Positions 8,432 through 11,976 of a DNA stretch of 11,976 bases are shown one piece after another (the first letter of the stretch is position 1; every line of letters starts with the position of its first letter). The stretch comes from Funneliformis mosseae (taxonomy: Eukaryota > Glomeromycota > Glomeromycetes > Glomerales > Glomeraceae), in contig CAJVPP010003324.1 of NCBI GenBank assembly GCA_910592005.1, positions 1 to 11,976 on the forward strand, in the 5' to 3' direction. The notes under the pieces were generated by a model. That model searched no databases, was not told the origin of the DNA, and worked only from the letters and a program-made list of their open reading frames with translations. The translations under genes were made by a program, and so were the position numbers.

Positions 8432-8456
8432 GGTTTGTTATATTGAGTTCTGACTG
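8432..8456 (-). repeat. Right terminal inverted repeat of the Tigger-type element
   Basis: ggtttgttatattgagttct followed by gactg, then TA at 8457-8458. It is close to the reverse complement of the MITE-family terminus seen at 11902. Confidence 0.85.
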
Positions 8457-8458
8457 TA

Positions 8459-10556
8459 TAGATCTAAAGATCAGATATAAAAGATAAAAAAAAAAGCTAA
8501 TATTTATAAAATCAGATTTTATTTATTAGTTAAAATACTTTTTCTTTATATTTTTGTTTTACTTTTATCTTCTTAATAGCTTAACTAAATCACATAAAGA
8601 TAATCTTTAAGTTTATCTAGATTAAATACTATTAATATAATATTTAATAATCTTTAAGATATCTTTATAAAATTAAAGATTATTACATAAAAATAGTAAA
8701 AGACATTAAAAATTAAAAGCATTTTTAAACTTTTATTCTTCTAATTCTAATGATATTTTTAAATTTAATAAAAAGTTATTGAAAAATTTTAATGCCTATA
8801 AAAATATATAAATTTTATGTTAAGTAAAAATAAAAAGTACTTTTAGTCTTTCAATTCTAATAATACTTTTAATTCTAATAAAAATTATTAGAAGTTTCTA
8901 ATACTTATTATTATATAAGAGATATTATTATATATAAATATAATGATTTTATAATATTTTCATGTTACATATATACATAAAATATTTTAATAATATCCAT
9001 TCTTAAAAAATTAGTTAATTCAATTTTATATATATTTTGAAGTTAAGTATAGATTTTTAAAAATAATTGCTATATTTTTCTTAAGTGAAAATAATTTATA
9101 TTTGAAATATTTTTAAATAATATATACTTAAAATTTAATATTCCTATAATATATTATTTTTAGATTTTAAAATTATACTATATATATATATCTTATAAAT
9201 ACATATTTTAATTTATCAGAATATTAATTACAAATTATCAAATTATTACATAAAATATATTTAGGCCTATTTTTTTTACCTTTATATATGCATTTAACTT
9301 TATTATTAAGAAAAATATTTGTTAAAATATTAGTCTTATTAAATCAACTTTTTTTCTATAACTAGTATTTTGAATGATTATAATAGTAAATAAGATGAAA
9401 CTAAATTCAAAATAATTTATACTTTATAGTTTTATTAATATTTATAATATAAAGTTTTATAAGAATAATTTTGTCTTTTTATTCTTTTATATAATAAATT
9501 AAAAATTTGTAACTTTAAGATAATATTAAAGTAATTTCAAGATAAATGATATTATTATCTTTCTCTAATTCACTAATTTTTTCAATTATTTCATTATATT
9601 TAGATTTACTAGATATTTTTAAACTTTATTTTGTTAAACTAATATTAGTTTTTTAAAGTAAAGACTTTTTTTCTACCAGTAGCTTTTATAATATTTTTAA
9701 TATACTTTTTTAATATATTCTTTTTTGAATTTCTTTACTTTATTTTTAAATTAAATATATAAATAAGATTTCTTAAATTCTTATCAATCCAATTGTTAAC
9801 TTTATTATCTTTTCTCAATATTTGCATTTTGATTATTTTCTATAGAAATAGAAAAATTTGTAATGAATCATTTATAGATAGGATATACGTTTTATATTAT
9901 TTTTTTAATTTTCTAAATCTTAAAAAAAGGTCTTTTTCAGATACTAATTTAAGTTTTACTGAGAAAAAATCATTTAATATTCATTTATATATAATATTTC
10001 TTAATTAAGATGAGTTTATTTAAACCAGTTTCTTTATTACTTCTTTTATTATATTTGAATCATAAGATATATATAATAAAAAATTTACTATTCTAGTTTA
10101 AACTTTTTAATTTAACTATTTTAGTTTTAAAAAAATTCTTACTTTATCAAAAAATAAAGCTTTTTAGGTTACGATTATTTCTCTCTTCAGTATTTTAATT
10201 ATAAAGATTTGAACAATTTATTTCAATAGAATATTTGGCTTTAAGTTTAATATAGAATATTTATTTAAAAATAAATTAGAATTTAAGTTTAGAATTAAAT
10301 GTATTCAATTAGTTAGTTTATATTGCTAATGTTAAAATAGGTATAATAAAATTATTCTTTTATTATAAATCTTTATATTTATTAGTGAAATAATAAATAA
10401 TTTTAATTTTACTATATAATACTTTCTTAAGTTCTGATTTATAAATACTATTAAGCTAATAATCTCTATTCTCAATATCTCTTAAAGTATATATATTAGT
10501 CATAATTTTTTTTTACTTAATTATTAATATAGTAAAAAATATATAAGTAAAATTTT
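8459..10556. other. AT-rich stretch without a supported gene
   Basis: No gene, RNA gene or transposon terminus is supported. Short minus-strand segments, for example 9518-9613, read as Lys/Glu/Ile-rich peptide (NEIIEKISELEKDNN) but are no longer than expected by chance. The plus-strand frame at 9793-10008 is T-rich and hydrophobic and has no sign of being coding. A modest direct repeat lies at 8745-8904. Confidence 0.5.
8745..8904. repeat. Degenerate direct repeat pair of about 50 bp with internal hairpin
   Basis: 8745-8795 (starting ttctaatgatatttttaa, ending aatgc) resembles 8855-8904 (starting ttctaataatacttttaa, ending aatac). The second copy contains a perfect 10-base inverted repeat, ttctaataat at 8855-8864 with attattagaa at 8884-8893. 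The low complexity of the region makes this only suggestive. Confidence 0.4.
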
Positions 10557-10560
10557 AAAA

Positions 10561-10680
10561 TTAATATATTTTTTCTATATATCTTATATATTCTATTTAT
10601 CTAAAATATATTTTTCCTATATATTCTGTATATCCTGTATATTTAATAAAATACATTTTCTCTATTTATTCTATTTAATA
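10561..10680. repeat. Three-copy minisatellite, about 40-bp units
   Basis: Units at 10561-10601, 10602-10644 and 10645-10680 follow the plan TAAAATATATTTTT-CCTATATATTCTGTATATYCTRT. Pyrimidine-rich CTATATATTC words repeat within each. There is no sign of a role. Confidence 0.5.
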
Positions 10681-10737
10681 AATTATTTCAAAATATTAGA
10701 TAAAAAATATTGCTATCTCTTCTTTTTTATCAGTTGA

Positions 10738-11275
10738 TTATGAATTTATTATATAATACTATGATTAGAAGATAAAATCTAAAGTTTTAACTAATTTAAA
10801 AATAATATAGTATATCATAAAATTTATTGATTAGATCTAAAAAGTTGAAGAAAAAAATAGGTTTACATGAAATTAACTAATTAATAAGTTAATAGTCATA
10901 CTTGATTCTTTTATAACTTTTTTTAATACAAAAATTATATATAAATAGAATGATACAGATTTTTAAAATAAATATGATTTTAATATATTAACACTAAAAA
11001 TATTATATATAATATTAAAATAAAATCTAATATATCAGTATCAAAAAATAAGTGTTATTTTAAGTAATAAAATAAAAAGACTAGTAAAAAAAAAATTAGA
11101 TCTAAATCTATTTACATCTCTAATTCTAAAAATTTATTAGAAAAAATAAATAAAATATTAGAGTCAAAAAAGAAAAGATCTTAGAAAGATCAAATATTCA
11201 CTTACTGAATTCTTTAAAAATGTTTTAGATTTGCATAAAAGAATTAATATTGAAATAAAAAAATTAAAGTATTTA
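10738..11275 (+). pseudogene. Possible degenerate coding relic, unrecognised
   Basis: Not recognised. Three nearby stretches have the A-rich, Lys/Glu/Ile/Asn-rich look of coding sequence in AT-rich genomes. About 10738-10880 reads YEFII then KIKSKVLTNLKII, YIIKFID and KVEEKNRFT, broken only by TAA/TAG. 11101-11181 reads RSKSIYISNSKNLLEKINKI and onward to a TAG. After a frame change, 11162-11275 reads YSLTEFFKNVLDLHKRINIE then IKKLKYL and runs directly into GTATGT at 11276, a good splice-donor sequence, with a possible acceptor ATTATAG near 11338. It could be the remains of one multi-exon gene or transposon gene, or chance. No domain is visible. Confidence 0.2.
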
Positions 11276-11654
11276 GTATGTTTTTATTTCAAATATTATT
11301 TAACTTTATTTTATACTAATTAAGTAAATTATTATAGTATCATATATTTTTAAATTTAATTAAATATTACTTTTTTAAATTTTTTTATATAAATTACCAT
11401 TTTCTCATAATTTTTTTTTTTTTAAACCTTTTTTATTAATTAGTTTAGAGGAATTAGTAGATACTTAAAGTAATAAATCTTACTTATTTTTTGTCAAATC
11501 CTTTATTTATTAAAACTTTACTAAATATTAGAATAATATAAAACTTATCTTAAATCTTTATATAAATTAGTTTTATTCAAATTAGAAAATACTTTTAATT
11601 TTTTAAATATTTAACATACTTAAAAATAATTTTAGTTTAAGTTAATCATTATCA
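11276..11654. other. AT-rich stretch, no gene supported
   Basis: It contains a possible intron start (GTATGT at 11276) continuing the relic before it, and long T-runs near 11405-11425. Nothing else could be supported. Confidence 0.4.
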
Positions 11655-11895
11655 ATACATACTAAGTTTTTAGTAATTATTATTATTTTATCTTTCTTGT
11701 CTTTTATACTAATTGGCATATTTATAAATTATTCTAATGAATTAATAATATACTTTGAATTTTTATTTATAGTAAAATTAGATAGTTTATCAATTTTTTA
11801 TCTAAGTGTAAAAATTGTAAGATTATTTATTTTATTGAATTCATTTTTAATATTTAAAAAAGAATCAAAATTGATAGATTATTTATATTATAATA
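11655..11895 (-). pseudogene. Possible degenerate coding relic on the minus strand, unrecognised
   Basis: Read on the minus strand from about 11895 down, one frame runs about 80 codons with only three stops, all TAA (a possible former Gln CAA). It includes EFNKINNLTIFTL, KIDKLSNFTINKNSKYIINS and MPISIKDKKDKIIIITKN. At this base composition a stop is expected about every ten codons. The plus-strand frame over the same DNA (11697-11963) is also open, but it starts with TTG, is T-rich and hydrophobic, and runs into the transposon terminus at 11902, so I treat it as a shadow. No family is recognised. Confidence 0.2.
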
Positions 11896-11901
11896 CAAGT
11901 A

Positions 11902-11976
11902 CAGTCAACTCTTGTTATAACGAACCTTACGTTCTAGACCTCAACTTCGCTATAAGGCTATAGTGAAGATTTTAAG
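11902..11976. mobile_element. Left end of a pogo/Tigger-family element, cut by the window edge
   Basis: It begins cagtcaactcttgttataac after TA at 11900-11901. It aligns without gaps to 1600-1674 of the MITE over all 75 visible bases with 14 differences. Eleven of those are C here and T there, or G here and A there, so this copy is nearer the ancestral sequence. It could be another MITE or the end of a full element; the other end is outside the window. A TATAACGAACC motif follows the terminus. Confidence 0.85.

Larger units (their letters stand above)
5318..8456 (+). mobile_element. Dead Tigger-type DNA transposon, interrupted by a hAT-like element
   Basis: The left end (5318-5342, cagttaaaacttgatataat) and the reverse complement of the right end (8432-8456, cagtcagaactcaatataac) match at 18 of 25 positions, and six of the seven mismatches are transitions. 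TA flanks both ends (5316-5317 and 8457-8458). The termini belong to the same type as the MITE at 1600 and the copy at 11902 (CAGTCAACTCTTGTTATAACGAAC-like). Removing the nested 812-bp element and one 8-bp target copy leaves about 2319 bp, a normal size for a Tigger-like element. It carries one transposase pseudogene from 5672 to 8229, a 5' leader of about 350 bases and a 3' region of about 200 bases. Confidence 0.88.

Noticed and set aside
9793..10008. 71-codon plus-strand open frame
   Set aside because: T-rich and hydrophobic, no domain, no start context. By a rough estimate a frame this long is expected about once by chance in 12 kb of such AT-rich DNA if base order is random.
11697..11963. 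88-codon plus-strand open frame
   Set aside because: It begins with TTG, is T-rich, and reads into the terminal repeat at 11902. The complementary strand looks more coding-like.
1..11976. Organellar genome as the source of the AT richness
   Set aside because: No mitochondrial or plastid gene, rRNA or tRNA is visible, and the content is nuclear DNA transposons with spliceosomal-type introns.

Overview
This window is a very AT-rich, gene-poor stretch of eukaryotic nuclear DNA made mostly of transposon remains. I see no intact host gene, no rRNA or tRNA, and no CRISPR array. The types of element fit a fungal genome: pogo/Tigger-type DDE transposons with CENP-B-like DNA-binding domains, two 75-base introns, hAT-like non-autonomous elements, and decay dominated by C-to-T and G-to-A changes. 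An extremely AT-rich lineage such as an arbuscular mycorrhizal or other early-diverging fungus is my best guess, but that placement is inference.

Layout. Bases 1-598 are a CTCAA/TTGAG-rich array around a hairpin minisatellite, with a right end that looks like a hAT-type terminus. A 172-bp pogo/Tigger-family MITE with TA target duplications lies at 1600-1771. A minisatellite built on an AGTTGYAACT-like palindrome fills 2619-2912. At 3244-4977 is a complete but dead pogo-like element: 27-bp terminal inverted repeats, TA duplications, and one transposase pseudogene at 3528-4822. At 5318-8456 is a second, different dead element of Tigger type, with a three-exon transposase pseudogene at 5672-8229. 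That gene is split near its 5' end by an 812-bp hAT-like non-autonomous element (5730-6541) flanked by an imperfect 8-bp target duplication. The hAT-like element carries CTGAACTGAA arrays around a 60-bp hairpin minisatellite. From 8459 to 11899 there is AT-rich DNA with a few minor repeats and faint coding-like relics. From 11902 to the window edge is the start of another copy of the TACAGTCAACTC terminal-repeat family, the family of the 172-bp MITE and of the Tigger-type element.

How the pieces relate. The Tigger-type element, the 172-bp MITE and the right-edge copy share one terminal repeat type, so the MITE is plausibly a deletion derivative mobilised by that transposase. The pogo-like element has unrelated termini. 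Both transposases are inactivated in the same way. In-frame stops sit where the family has Trp or Gln, and catalytic Asp codons have become Asn. All of this fits C-to-T on one strand or the other, as in repeat-induced point mutation or deamination of methylated cytosine. The insertion order is readable: the Tigger-type element came first, then the hAT-like element inside it.
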